Below, in pieces: positions 18,203 through 26,564 of a stretch of DNA of 64,000 bases. The stretch lies in NCBI RefSeq assembly GCF_000328685.1, contig NC_019974.1:797001-861000 (forward strand), in the 5' to 3' direction. The position numbers and the translations under genes were made by a program. Positions within the stretch are counted from its first letter, which is position 1, and the number at the start of each line of letters is the position of its first letter. The notes below the pieces were generated by a model. That model saw only the letters and a list, made by a program, of their open reading frames with translations, was not told the DNA's origin and made no database searches. This stretch comes from Natronococcus occultus SP4. GTDB taxonomy: Archaea > Halobacteriota > Halobacteria > Halobacteriales > Natrialbaceae.

Positions 18203-18465
18203 GATTCTGTGTTATCTGGGGTGTCGGACGCAGTGCCCGCGTCCGTCGGGTGTGTCTGCTGTGCGACCTCGAGCGCGACCGCGAGGTTGACCGCGTAGTC
18301 GTCGACCGTCGAGTGAAGCCCGGCGGTCGTCTCGCGTTCGATCCGCGTGACGACCGCGTCGGCCTCCGTCGTCGTCTCCATCTCGTCGGTGTTGTCGGGC
18401 GCGAGCGCCCGCGCGATCAGCTCCGGATCGTCGTGGGTCGTTCGGATCGTCGCCCGCCGACTCAT
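18199..18465 (-). CDS. pcc1: KEOPS complex subunit Pcc1
   Basis: An 88-aa protein, the dimerisation subunit of KEOPS, which with Kae1, Bud32 and Cgi121 makes the t6A modification at position 37 of ANN-decoding tRNAs. Family features are the start RRATIRTTHDDPELIARALAP and TTAGLHSTVDDYAVNLAVAL. It overlaps the DHH gene upstream and eS1 downstream by 4 bp each, so translation is coupled. Confidence 0.85.
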   Translation of the reverse strand: MSRRATIRTTHDDPELIARALAPDNTDEMETTTEADAVVTRIERETTAGLHSTVDDYAVNLAVALEVAQQTHPTDAGTASDTPDNTES

Positions 18466-19637
18466 CGGAACTCCCTCACTGTCGCGGTGATCGTCGACTC
18501 GTCCATATCCGGGTCGTACCGCAGGTAGCCGCGTCGCGGACCGTCGTCGTACGCGACGGCGTCGCCGGTTTCGTCGGCGAGCGTCCGCGCGATCGCCTCG
18601 ATCGACACGTCGACGACGTCGGCCGCGACCAGGGCTGCCTCGCCGTCGCCCAGCGCCAGCACGGCGGGTTCGGGCGATCGGTAGGCGACCGCGAGCTCGG
18701 CGACCGTCTCGACGGGGCCGTCCTCGAGCTCGAGGACGACCAGGCCGTCGTGGCGACTCGCCGCGGCCGAATCGAGCGCCGCGTGGGCGTTACGGCCGTG
18801 CGTTCGCCAGGCCTCGAGCGCGGCTCGATCGACGCCGTGACCCATCCCGAGCGCGACGCCGGTACCGGGTTCGGTCCGGGCCGTCGCCGTCAGCACGTCG
18901 GCGTAGCCGCCGACGGTTGCAAACGGCGACTCGGGGGTCGCGTACGGCTGTAACGCCTGCCCGATCGCCTCGGCGCTCCGGTCGGTCGCGTCCTCGGCGC
19001 CGACCGTCTCGAGCGCGACCAGCGAGCCGATCGCGCGGCGGTCGTCGGTCCCGAGCGCGCCGGGTTCGGGGAGATCGAGCCCCGCAAGCGCGTCACTGAC
19101 CGCGTCCGAATCGCCGGACCACGGCGCGCGAAGGCGGGTCGAGTAGGCGAGCCCCTCGACGGGATCCGCGGTCGGCACCGCGACGCCCGGGCGGGACTCG
19201 ACGAGGCCGCGATCGCGTGCGGTCTCGAGGAGCCACTCGCTCTCACCGGCGCCGGGATCGCTCCCGGCCGCGACGAGCCCCGCGAGCGCGAGGACGTAGT
19301 CGGGCGTCTCGCCGAACTCGCGGACGAGTTCGACGGTCTCGAGCGTCGCTGCCCTGTCGGTCGCGTCGAGCCGGACGGCGTCGCCGTCAGCGTCGGCGCT
19401 TCCGACGACGATCGTCGCGTCGTCGGCCTCCGGCTCGGTGGCGCTCGCCCGCTCGGTGCGTTCCGTGACCGTGTGGCCGACGGTGACCTGGAACGGGGTT
19501 CCCCGTTCGCGGAGTGCCCGGGCGAGCAGCCCGGCTGCAGCGAGCGCGTCGCCGTCGGCGCGGGCGACGATACGAACGAAGCCCGCGCTCTCGAGGGGGG
19601 CGATCGACGCCTCGGCGGTTCGACCCTCGGTGGACAT
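18462..19637 (-). CDS. DHH-superfamily RecJ-like protein
   Basis: A 391-aa protein with the opening IVARADGDALAAAGLLARAL, which corresponds to the DHH phosphoesterase motif I region in a degenerate form (aspartates in ADGD), and a late GMGHGVDRAALEAW segment like DHHA1. In haloarchaea this gene sits between uS15 and pcc1 and is usually labelled a RecJ-like single-strand nuclease or GINS-associated protein. The canonical DHH triplet is not seen, so catalytic activity is uncertain and a structural replisome role is possible. Confidence 0.75.
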   Translation of the reverse strand: MSTEGRTAEASIAPLESAGFVRIVARADGDALAAAGLLARALRERGTPFQVTVGHTVTERTERASATEPEADDATIVVGSADADGDAVRLDATDRAATLETVELVREFGETPDYVLALAGLVAAGSDPGAGESEWLLETARDRGLVESRPGVAVPTADPVEGLAYSTRLRAPWSGDSDAVSDALAGLDLPEPGALGTDDRRAIGSLVALETVGAEDATDRSAEAIGQALQPYATPESPFATVGGYADVLTATARTEPGTGVALGMGHGVDRAALEAWRTHGRNAHAALDSAAASRHDGLVVLELEDGPVETVAELAVAYRSPEPAVLALGDGEAALVAADVVDVSIEAIARTLADETGDAVAYDDGPRRGYLRYDPDMDESTITATVREFR

Positions 19638-19640
19638 CGC

Positions 19641-20108
19641 TTACTCCTCGAGGATCTCGACTGCCACGTCGTAGGAGTACTGGAAGTCGGCCTCGAGTTC
19701 GTCGCCGCGGTAGTAGTCGACGAGGCGGCGAACCTTCGACTCGGTGTTTTGCAGGGCGCGTTTGTTCTGGTAGTCCTGGGGGTTCTCCTGGACGTGCTCG
19801 CGCAGGCGCACCGCACGCTCCATCAGACTGCGCAGGTCCTCGGGGATGTCGGCTTTCGCGTCGTTCTCCTCGAGGATCTCGGTGATCTTCTTTCCGGTCG
19901 CCAGCTTGACGTCCGGAACGGGCGTGCCCGTGACGCCCTCGTCACGCAGCTTGAGCCCGATCTGGCTGGGATCGTAGCCCTGCTCTGCCAGTTCGACGAC
20001 GCGGGCTTCGATGTCGTCCGCGTCGACGTCGCTCCACTCCGGCGGTTCGTCTGCCGTCGGCTTGTCCGATCCGGACGAGCCGCGACGGCGGGTGTGCATT
20101 CGTGCCAT
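19641..20108 (-). CDS. rps15: Small ribosomal subunit protein uS15
   Basis: A 155-aa archaeal S15 of the 30S subunit. It starts MARMHTRRRGSSGSDKP, with YDPSQIGLKLRDEGVTGTPV in the archaeal N-terminal extension and the rRNA-binding core NTESKVRRLVDYYRG. It is the first gene of the ribosomal/KEOPS cluster, 3 bp before the DHH gene. The start at 20108 matches the family. Longer upstream reading lacks similarity. Confidence 0.96.
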   Translation of the reverse strand: MARMHTRRRGSSGSDKPTADEPPEWSDVDADDIEARVVELAEQGYDPSQIGLKLRDEGVTGTPVPDVKLATGKKITEILEENDAKADIPEDLRSLMERAVRLREHVQENPQDYQNKRALQNTESKVRRLVDYYRGDELEADFQYSYDVAVEILEE

Positions 20109-20311
20109 TGGTGAGGATAGGAACCGCACTGACCGCTCGAGTGTTCGGCAGCCGGATCTCCGGCTGCCCGTGCACTTCCGCAATCCCAAGCTGCCCGAAA
20201 GGGTGGACAGCGAGTCGGATTTGCGGCCGTGCGCTTCCCACCGTCGCTACCGGGAGCAACGACTAAAGGGTTGCGTCCTGAGGCGGCCATCGGCCGCGCT
20301 CGCAGGAAGCG

Positions 20312-21934
20312 TCAGCCCTGTCCGACCATCGACTCCTCGTCCTCCCACTCCTGCTCGCGGAGTTCGTACTTCTGGATCTTCCCCGTCGCGGTCTTTGGCA
20401 GTTCGTCGACGAACTCGACGCGGTGGACGACCTTGTAGCCCGCGAGCCGTTCGCGGGTGTAGGCCGTCAGGTCGTCCTCGGTGACCTGCGGGTTCTCGGG
20501 GTCGCCGTTCGCGGGCACGACGAACGCCTTCGGCGTCTCGCCCCACTTCTCGCTGGGTGCGGGGATGATCGCGACGTCGCCGACGTCGGGGTGGTCGAAG
20601 AGGGCGTCCTCGAGTTCGATACTCGAGATGTTCTCCCCGCCAGAGACGATGATGTCTTTCTTGCGGTCCTGAATCGCCATCAGGCCGTTCTCGTTGACGA
20701 CCGCCAGGTCGCCGGTGTGGAACCAGCCCTCGCGTTTGTCGTTGAACGCCGCCTCGGTCTCCTCGGGTTTCTCCCAGTAGCCGTCCATCACCTGGTTCCC
20801 CCGGACGACGATCTCGCCGATCGTCTCGTCGTCCCAGGGGACTTCGGTTCCGTCGTCGTCGACGACCTCGACCTCGGTCGCCAGCGGGGCGATCCCCTGG
20901 CGCTTCTTCAGCGCGAACCGCTCCTCGCTGTCCTCGTCGATCAGCCGCCGGGTCGCGGAGGTGCCGATCAGCGGGCCGGTCTCGGTCGCCCCGTAGAGCT
21001 GGCGGAAGTGCCAGCCGAACTCCTCCTCGACGGTCTCGATGATGCTCTCGGGTGGCGCTGCGCCGGCCGCGGTGACCCGCATCGGCGCGTCGCCCGTCGT
21101 CGGCACGTCGGCCTCCTCGAGGTACTCCTCGAACAGGGTGAGGACGGTCGGCGCACAACAGAGGAAGGAGACGTCTTCCTCGCGGATCTGCCGGAGGTTC
21201 GTCTCGGCGTCGGTCCCGCGGGTACAGACGTGTTTCGCGCCCATCCCCGTGATCGCGTAGATGTGCCCCCAGCCGTTGACGTGGAACATCGGCAGCGTCC
21301 AGAGGTAGACGTCGTCGTCGCTGATCTCGTGGTGGATCGTCACCAGCTGGGCGTGTAAGGACTCGGTCCGGTGGGTCCGCATGACGCCCTTCGGATCGCC
21401 CGTCGTCCCCGAGGTGTAGTTGATCGTGATGACGTCGTCCTCGTGCATCTCGGGGCGGTCGTAGTCGGCGTCGGCCTCGCCGATCAGCGCCTCGAAGTCG
21501 AGCCACTCGCCGTCACAGTCCTCGAGGGCGTCGGCGTCGGTCGCGATAAAGGTCTCCGTGGGCACCTCGTCGCGAACGGCGTCGATCTTGTGGGCGTACT
21601 CGTAGTCCGCAACGACGGCGTCGACGCCGGCGTCGTCGAGCATGTACGCGTAGTCCTCGGGGGTCAACCGGTAGTTCAGCGGCGTATGGACCGCCCCGAG
21701 CTGCATGATTCCGTAGGCCGACTCGAGGTGGTAGTGTGTGTTCGGGTCGAGTACTGCGACTCGATCGCCCTTTTCGATGCCCCGCCCCTGGAGTACCGAA
21801 GAGAGCCTGTCGGCGCGGTCGCCGAACTCGGCGTAGGTGTAGCGGTCACCCGTCGTGGCGACGATAGCCTCCTCGTCGCCGTAGTACTTGCGCGCCCGGT
21901 CGAGAAAGTCGGTTACGAGGAGCGGAACCTCCAT
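20312..21934 (-). CDS. Acyl-CoA synthetase (AMP-forming), copy 1
   Basis: A 540-aa ANL-superfamily enzyme that activates a carboxylic acid as acyl-AMP and then acyl-CoA. The P-loop-like motif is YTSGTTGDPKG, the aromatic/adenine motif is QLYGATETGP, the hinge region has GWFHTGDLA and DRKKDIIVSGGENIS, and the C-terminal catalytic Lys is in PKTATGKIQK. Medium- or long-chain fatty acids are likely substrates, but chain length cannot be read from the sequence. It is paralogous to the next gene upstream in the same direction, 100 bp away. Confidence 0.9.
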   Translation of the reverse strand: MEVPLLVTDFLDRARKYYGDEEAIVATTGDRYTYAEFGDRADRLSSVLQGRGIEKGDRVAVLDPNTHYHLESAYGIMQLGAVHTPLNYRLTPEDYAYMLDDAGVDAVVADYEYAHKIDAVRDEVPTETFIATDADALEDCDGEWLDFEALIGEADADYDRPEMHEDDVITINYTSGTTGDPKGVMRTHRTESLHAQLVTIHHEISDDDVYLWTLPMFHVNGWGHIYAITGMGAKHVCTRGTDAETNLRQIREEDVSFLCCAPTVLTLFEEYLEEADVPTTGDAPMRVTAAGAAPPESIIETVEEEFGWHFRQLYGATETGPLIGTSATRRLIDEDSEERFALKKRQGIAPLATEVEVVDDDGTEVPWDDETIGEIVVRGNQVMDGYWEKPEETEAAFNDKREGWFHTGDLAVVNENGLMAIQDRKKDIIVSGGENISSIELEDALFDHPDVGDVAIIPAPSEKWGETPKAFVVPANGDPENPQVTEDDLTAYTRERLAGYKVVHRVEFVDELPKTATGKIQKYELREQEWEDEESMVGQG

Positions 21935-22034
21935 ACACGTGGTCCTTGAGTATCGTTCATTATACTCCTTGCGGATGGGTCAATCGGTGCCAAGACCGAA
22001 ACCCGCCTGCGGGAGGTGGACCGAACCGGCTCGC

Positions 22035-23639
22035 TTACTGCTGGCCGACGCGTCGCTCGGCGTCGTCCCAGTACTGCTCGCGGAGCTCGTACTTCTGGAC
22101 CTTCCCCGTCGCCGTCTCGGGGAGATCCTCGACGACCTCAACGCTCGTCGGCTTCTTGTAGCCCGCGAGGTGATCCGTGACGAAGTCGACGATCTCCTCC
22201 TCGGTCGGCTCGGCGTCGGCTCCGGGGACGATCAGCGCCTTCGGCGTCTCGCCCCACTGCTCGCTCGGAACGGGGATCACCGCGGCCTTCTGGACGTCCG
22301 GGTGGTCGTAGAGGACGTCCTCGAGCTCGATGCTCGAGATGTTCTCCCCGCCGGAGATGATGATGTCTTTCTTGCGGTCCTGAATCGCGACCATCCCGTC
22401 CTCGTCGATCGTCGCGAGGTCGCCGGTGTGGAAGTAGCCCTCGAGGCGCTCGGAGAAGGCCTGTTCGGTCGCGTCGGGTTTGTTGAGATAGCGATCCATC
22501 ACCTGGTTCCCCCGGACGACGATCTCGCCGATCGTCTCCCCGTCGCGGGGGACGTCCTCGCCGTCCTCGTCGACGACACGGACGTCCGTACACAGCGTTT
22601 CGGCGCCCTGCTTGACCTTGAGCTCGCGCCCGCGCTGGGCGAGCCGTCGCGACGAGTTGCTGGTCGCGATAATCGGTGCCGTCTCGGTCAGCCCGTAGAT
22701 GTGGATAATCCGCCAGTCGAACTCGTCCTCGACGGTCTCGATGGTGGCGGTCGCGGGCGCGCTGCCGGCGGTCGCGATCCGGACGTCGCACTCGCCGGTG
22801 GTCTCGACGTCGTGTTCGTCGTGGTACTGGATGAGGGAGTTGAGCACCGTCGGCGCCCCGCACATGAACGTCACGTCGTACTCCCGAACCCGATCGAGGA
22901 CGCCCTCGGCGTCGAAGGTGCGCTGGCAGACGTGGGTGCCGCCGGTGCCCGTGATCGCGTACGTGTGGCCCCACCCGTTGCAGTGAAACATCGGCAGCGT
23001 CCAGAGGTAGACGTCGTCGTCCCGGATCTCCATGTGTTGGTTCAGCACGAGGGCGTGCCAGTGTTCGGTGCGGTGGGTGCGGACGACGCCTTTCGGGTCG
23101 CCCGTCGTCCCCGAGGTGTAGTTGATGCTGGCGTCGTCGTCCTCGCTGATGTCGGGCCTGTCGGGCTCGTCGGTCGGCTGGTCGGCGAGGACGTCCTCGT
23201 AATCTTCCCACTGGCCGTCGATCTCGTCGGCACGGTAGCCGACGAACGTCTCGGCGGGGATCGAGTCCCGAATCGGCTCGATCTTGTCGGCGTAGTCGTA
23301 GTCGGCGATCAGGGTGGTCGCGGCACAGTCGCCGAGGATGTACTCGTACTCGTCGGGCGTCAGGCGGTAGTTCAGCGGGACGAACACCGCCCCCAGCTTG
23401 TTCGTCGCGTACAGCGTCTCGATGAAGTAGTGGGTGTTCGGCGCCAGCAGGGCCACCCGGTCGCCCCGCTCGACGCCTCGCTCCGCGAGGGCGTGAGCGA
23501 GCCGGTTCACCCGCTCGTTGACCTCCGCGTAGGTGTACTCGGTGCCGTCGTGGGCGACGATCCCTGTCACGTCGTCGTAGAGGTCGACGGCCCGATCGAG
23601 GAAGTCCGTGGTCCGCATTGCCGTTTTCATGGTGTCCAT
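22035..23639 (-). CDS. Acyl-CoA synthetase (AMP-forming), copy 2
   Basis: A 534-aa paralogue of the preceding enzyme with the same motif order: YTSGTTGDPKG, HIYGLTETAP, GYFHTGDLA, DRKKDIIISGGENIS and the catalytic lysine in PETATGKVQK. In-frame Met codons at 23639, 23630 and 23618 are all possible starts. The last gives MRTTDFLDRA, which best matches the N-terminus of copy 1. The pair looks like a tandem duplication that has since diverged, perhaps with different acid specificity. Confidence 0.9.
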   Translation of the reverse strand: MDTMKTAMRTTDFLDRAVDLYDDVTGIVAHDGTEYTYAEVNERVNRLAHALAERGVERGDRVALLAPNTHYFIETLYATNKLGAVFVPLNYRLTPDEYEYILGDCAATTLIADYDYADKIEPIRDSIPAETFVGYRADEIDGQWEDYEDVLADQPTDEPDRPDISEDDDASINYTSGTTGDPKGVVRTHRTEHWHALVLNQHMEIRDDDVYLWTLPMFHCNGWGHTYAITGTGGTHVCQRTFDAEGVLDRVREYDVTFMCGAPTVLNSLIQYHDEHDVETTGECDVRIATAGSAPATATIETVEDEFDWRIIHIYGLTETAPIIATSNSSRRLAQRGRELKVKQGAETLCTDVRVVDEDGEDVPRDGETIGEIVVRGNQVMDRYLNKPDATEQAFSERLEGYFHTGDLATIDEDGMVAIQDRKKDIIISGGENISSIELEDVLYDHPDVQKAAVIPVPSEQWGETPKALIVPGADAEPTEEEIVDFVTDHLAGYKKPTSVEVVEDLPETATGKVQKYELREQYWDDAERRVGQQ

Positions 23640-24010
23640 TCACAGCCAATGGCAGTATCTGCCTAATCTTTTGTCATGGACATGATCGCCTGCCGGCGGT
23701 TCGACCGACGCGACGGTTCGAGGAGCCGTTTCGAGCGACTCTCGAGGACGGGAGCGCGAGGACGAGCGGGGATCGAGGCCGAGGACGTCCTCGACGGCGA
23801 CGGCAAGCGCTGTCTCGAGGACGGGGACAGTCTCGAGGTGGTGGGGACGTCCTCGGGAGCGACGGCACGGCGAGACGGCGCGATCGGATCGACGACGTAC
23901 GCTCGGACCGACAACGAGGTTCGGGACCACGTACCGTGTCCTGCCCCGGCGCTGTCGCCCGATATCGAGGGGTTTATACCGGTGTGTACGAAACGAAGAA
24001 GTGCAGGCGA
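23640..24010. other. Intergenic region before tRNA-Ala, no convincing gene
   Basis: This stretch of 371 bp is GC-rich and open in several frames, but the translations are Arg/Ser-rich without recognisable features and one runs into the tRNA. The only functional element seen is a TATA-like box for the tRNA at 23973-23978. Confidence 0.5.
23973..23978 (+). promoter_or_regulatory. TATA box of tRNA-Ala
   Basis: The motif tttata lies 33 bp upstream of the mature tRNA 5' end. Initiation about 25 nt downstream would leave a short leader for RNase P to remove. Confidence 0.55.
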
Positions 24011-24082
24011 GGGCTCGTAGATCAGTGGTAGATCACTCCCTTGGCATGGGAGAGGCCCCGGGTTCAAATCCCGGCGAGTCCA
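24011..24082 (+). tRNA. tRNA-Ala (anticodon GGC)
   Basis: A 72-nt cloverleaf without encoded CCA. The acceptor arm gggctcg pairs with cgagtcc and includes the G3-U70 wobble pair that identifies alanine tRNAs. The anticodon arm is ctccc, loop ttggcat, gggag, giving anticodon GGC. The T arm is ccggg, loop ttcaaat, cccgg. The discriminator is A. It serves as the integration site of a stacked genomic island: its 3' half is repeated twice downstream. Confidence 0.96.
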
Positions 24083-24084
24083 TA
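24049..24084 (+). repeat. Attachment-site copy 1 (attL, inside tRNA-Ala)
   Basis: A 36-bp segment running from the 3' anticodon stem to two bases past the tRNA, identical to 29981-30016 and 33586-33621. The copy at 33586 shares one further base (c) with this one. It keeps the tRNA intact after integration. Confidence 0.9.
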
Positions 24085-24302
24085 CCCCTACTACGTTCTT
24101 CCCAATCGCTATACGGCGCAGGGTACTATATAACTATCTGCCGCTGAGAGGGTTGTGAGTTGCTGTACTTTACCGGCAAGATAGCGCGTCGTGAGTTGAT
24201 GTAGGATGATACAGTTGGGTCTGCCGTATGGCGGTTTTCGGCATTGGAACGCTTCTGGTGGTTCACGCGCTCGGGGCTGCGTGGAGAAAGAATGGCGATG
24301 TT

Positions 24303-24482
24303 CTACTCTGAGCTTTCGTCTGGCCCGTTCTGCGTCCACGACCAACTGTAATACTGCTCGGGGTCTTCTTCTTTCATCATCTCCGCGAACTCGGCGTCGT
24401 TTTGTGCTAACTCCGACCAGTACGGGTCGTAGCCGGCGCGCATCCAATTCGAGTCCTCGTCCTCCTTATTTTTATCACACAT
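24303..24482 (-). CDS. Small acidic Trp/Tyr-rich protein (59 aa)
   Basis: A 59-aa reading frame starting MCDKNKEDEDSNW, continuing AGYDPYWSELAQNDAEFAEM and ending QYYSWSWTQNGPDESSE. It has four Trp, four Tyr and a strongly acidic character, a sensible haloarchaeal protein composition, in contrast to the Arg-rich translations of the other frames here. It is the tRNA-proximal gene of element 1, in the same direction as the HFX_2341 gene. Its function is unknown and I do not recognise a family. Confidence 0.6.
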   Translation of the reverse strand: MCDKNKEDEDSNWMRAGYDPYWSELAQNDAEFAEMMKEEDPEQYYSWSWTQNGPDESSE

Positions 24483-24558
24483 CTATCGTCCAATCCTGTA
24501 ATATGTGTTTTTGCGGTACGTAAGCCAAATCGAAACACTTCAGAAGCTACGGTCTTGC

Positions 24559-25353
24559 TCAATCTTCGGTTTCTATCCGGTCAACTGCATATCGAAATGC
24601 TCGTAGCGCGTTCTCGCCGTCTTCGGTTAGTGTGACGTACTTTTTACGCCCAATCTTCTCGATTTCAAGATACTCTTTCTCTTGAAGCGGTTTCACGACA
24701 TGTCTATCTAACAATCTATAATATCCCTTCTCCGTCGAGGCTTCAGACTCGATGATGAAAGGGAACTCTTGGTCTAATGCAAATTCGATTAGTTCCTTTT
24801 TGCTGACTCCCCGGTAGCGCCCATTAGCCTCCTCTGTCGTCCTCTCATCGATAAATGCGAGGAAAGAAATGTGAAAGTCAGAGGGGCGCTCAATTGGGTA
24901 TCGTGGAAGCTCAAAAACTTCTGCTACCTCATCGTGGAGTGGCTCATCAGGAATCCGTGATTTCTCTGGTTTGTATGACGGTCGGGCATAGATAGGTCGT
25001 GCGCCGGTTGCCATACACGCAATCATTCCCGCGATTGCAGTTATTTTACTTCCGGCGGAGAGGTTGACAAACACCTCCTCGTTGGAATAATCCATAATCG
25101 CTTTCGATATTGTTCCGAGGGTGTCATAGAGGTCGAATATATCACACGAACGCTTATCAACCTCGATACGGTCGTTTTCTTCTAATTCTGCCAGAAATTC
25201 CTCTATAAATTGAACTGTATGGTCACTATCTCGGTATTCAATTGGGACAACAATATCTGCTTTCCATTGAAAGATGGGCTCTTTTAATCGAGCATATTCA
25301 AATCCGAGGGGGAAAATATGAACTCGATTACTGACTGGCGGTGCGTTATTCAT
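24559..25353 (-). CDS. HFX_2341-type transcriptional regulator (CARF-like domain plus winged helix, DUF6293)
   Basis: A 264-aa protein. Residues 1-150 form a Rossmann-like domain, with RVHIFPLGFEYARLKEPI at the first strand/helix and the NLSAGSKITAIAGMIACMA motif, as in CARF ligand-sensing domains. The C-terminal part is a winged helix (YRGVSKKELIEFAL, LLDRHVVKPLQEKEYLEIEK, GRKKYVTLTEDGENALRA). CARF-winged-helix proteins bind small ligands, in some families cyclic oligoadenylates, and control transcription. No CRISPR locus is nearby. Its GC content is low for this genome. A direct-repeat operator lies 35 bp before its start and recurs before the next gene. Confidence 0.82.
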   Translation of the reverse strand: MNNAPPVSNRVHIFPLGFEYARLKEPIFQWKADIVVPIEYRDSDHTVQFIEEFLAELEENDRIEVDKRSCDIFDLYDTLGTISKAIMDYSNEEVFVNLSAGSKITAIAGMIACMATGARPIYARPSYKPEKSRIPDEPLHDEVAEVFELPRYPIERPSDFHISFLAFIDERTTEEANGRYRGVSKKELIEFALDQEFPFIIESEASTEKGYYRLLDRHVVKPLQEKEYLEIEKIGRKKYVTLTEDGENALRAFRYAVDRIETED

Positions 25354-25387
25354 GGAGCAACCTACACCTCTTGCAGTAAAAATAGTT

Positions 25388-25403
25388 CGTTACCATCGTT
25401 ACC
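25388..25403 (-). promoter_or_regulatory. Operator-like direct repeat upstream of the HFX_2341 gene
   Basis: Two CGTTACC units with 9-bp periodicity (cgttaccatcgttacc on the plus strand) lie 35-50 bp before the regulator ATG. The same arrangement with T for C at two positions is found upstream of the EamA gene. The site overlaps the last codons of the EamA gene. Confidence 0.5.
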
Positions 25404-26331
25404 CTTTTCGAGCCAATTGAAAAAGTAGCGCAGCTATCATAACAACGGTCAAGCCGATAATGTCGGTCAGAGAGAGGGTTTCATCAAGAAACACCCATCC
25501 CAAAATGGCTACCTGTGCCAACATTGTATTGTTGATAACGCTGGATTCCGTTGCAGATAGCGTCTGTAATGTCCGATTCCAGAGCGTGAACGCGAAGGCC
25601 GTATTGATAACTGCCAGCCACAAAACGATGAACCAGCTCTGGAGACTTAATGGTGGTAATCCTTGTACTGCTACTCCCGTTCCAAGAAGGATAGCCGACC
25701 CGAATCCCATACTGACCGTCGTTACAGCCACCGCAGATAACGTTCCGTCGCGATTTGCATCCCGTCCGAGAATCGAGGCGAGAGAGTTCGAGAGGAGCCC
25801 AACCGCCATAATACCGAGTCCGATTAGCACAAAGGTTCCGAAATCAAACGGATAAAAATAGATTACAACCCCGATAAACAAAATCCCCATCCATGCCCAT
25901 TGCCGGCGCGATGCTCGCTCACCGAGCAATGGGATGCTGAAAATAGCAACAATAACAGGGGTAAATGTCAAGAACAGGCTAACGGTGGCCGCTTTGAGGT
26001 ACTGAAGCGCGACGAATTGCGCTCCCTGAGTGACAGCATACATGAAAAGGCCGAGTATTAGAAGAACGCCAAAATCTCTGCGATTCAGCCTACGGACAGA
26101 CTGATATCCTCCATTATGTAGAAAGAGTGGGAACAGTACGACTGCCGCTATCCCGTACCTCAATCCTGCGAACGTCAGCGCAGGTATCTCCTCAAGTCCG
26201 ATTTTGATTAGAACATACGAGGACGACCACAAAAGGGTCACAAACAGCGCCTCAAGAACAGCCCGAGTATGCTTTGAAACGAAGGGAATCGAACCTCTTA
26301 TCTTTCGTGCTGTGTCCTGCCAACTTGTCAT
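25399..26331 (-). CDS. EamA/DMT-family transporter
   Basis: A 310-aa integral membrane protein with ten predicted TM segments in two EamA halves. The first is LEALFVTLLWSSSYVLIKIG and the second begins near FVLIGLGIMAVGLLSNSLAS. The motif ATVSLFLTFTPVIVAIFSIP is typical of drug/metabolite exporters. The substrate is unknown. ATG at 26331 is preferred over the adjacent GTG. It is AT-rich, encoded immediately upstream of the CARF-like regulator and preceded by the same operator type, so the two are probably co-regulated. Confidence 0.88.
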   Translation of the reverse strand: MTSWQDTARKIRGSIPFVSKHTRAVLEALFVTLLWSSSYVLIKIGLEEIPALTFAGLRYGIAAVVLFPLFLHNGGYQSVRRLNRRDFGVLLILGLFMYAVTQGAQFVALQYLKAATVSLFLTFTPVIVAIFSIPLLGERASRRQWAWMGILFIGVVIYFYPFDFGTFVLIGLGIMAVGLLSNSLASILGRDANRDGTLSAVAVTTVSMGFGSAILLGTGVAVQGLPPLSLQSWFIVLWLAVINTAFAFTLWNRTLQTLSATESSVINNTMLAQVAILGWVFLDETLSLTDIIGLTVVMIAALLFQLARKG

Positions 26332-26355
26332 CACCGGAAAACAGCGGTCGAAGTT

Positions 26356-26385
26356 AGTAACGTTATATCCGTTACTATCGTTACT
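26356..26385 (-). promoter_or_regulatory. Operator-like repeats upstream of the EamA gene
   Basis: This site contains an inverted pair AGTAACG/CGTTACT (26356-26362 and 26370-26376, 7-bp spacer holding a TATA-like atat) and a direct pair CGTTACT at 26370 and 26379. The 26370-26385 half matches the site at 25388-25403 in 14 of 16 positions. Confidence 0.55.
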
Positions 26386-26396
26386 GTTGAATTACT

Positions 26397-26564
26397 TTAT
26401 TCATCTCTGTCGAGAAGGGCCGCGCACTCCTCATGCAACCCCGCTGCCGTCCGTCGGTCGCTCGTGTGCCGGCTCTCGTCACGGACGGCTTCCTGACTCA
26501 GGTCGTAGATGAGCGCGAGTTCGCGGAGGTCAACCACCAGTAGCGCCTTCGGTGACTCCATCAT
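26397..26564 (-). CDS. Small protein downstream of the SWIM gene (55 aa)
   Basis: A 55-aa frame with two ATGs, starting MMESPKALLVVDLRELALIY and ending LHEECAALLDRDE. It begins directly after the SWIM-gene stop codon in the same direction, with no gap, which strongly suggests operon coupling. The composition is acidic and helical. No family is recognised. Confidence 0.6.
   Translation of the reverse strand: MMESPKALLVVDLRELALIYDLSQEAVRDESRHTSDRRTAAGLHEECAALLDRDE

Noticed and set aside
23676-24020. 114-codon open frame before the tRNA
   Set aside because: Arg/Gly/Ser-rich shadow translation that runs into the tRNA. No start signal or family similarity.
24559-25353. CRISPR-associated Csa3 in a CRISPR locus
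   Set aside because: The CARF-like regulator is present, but no repeat-spacer array or cas gene is visible in the window.
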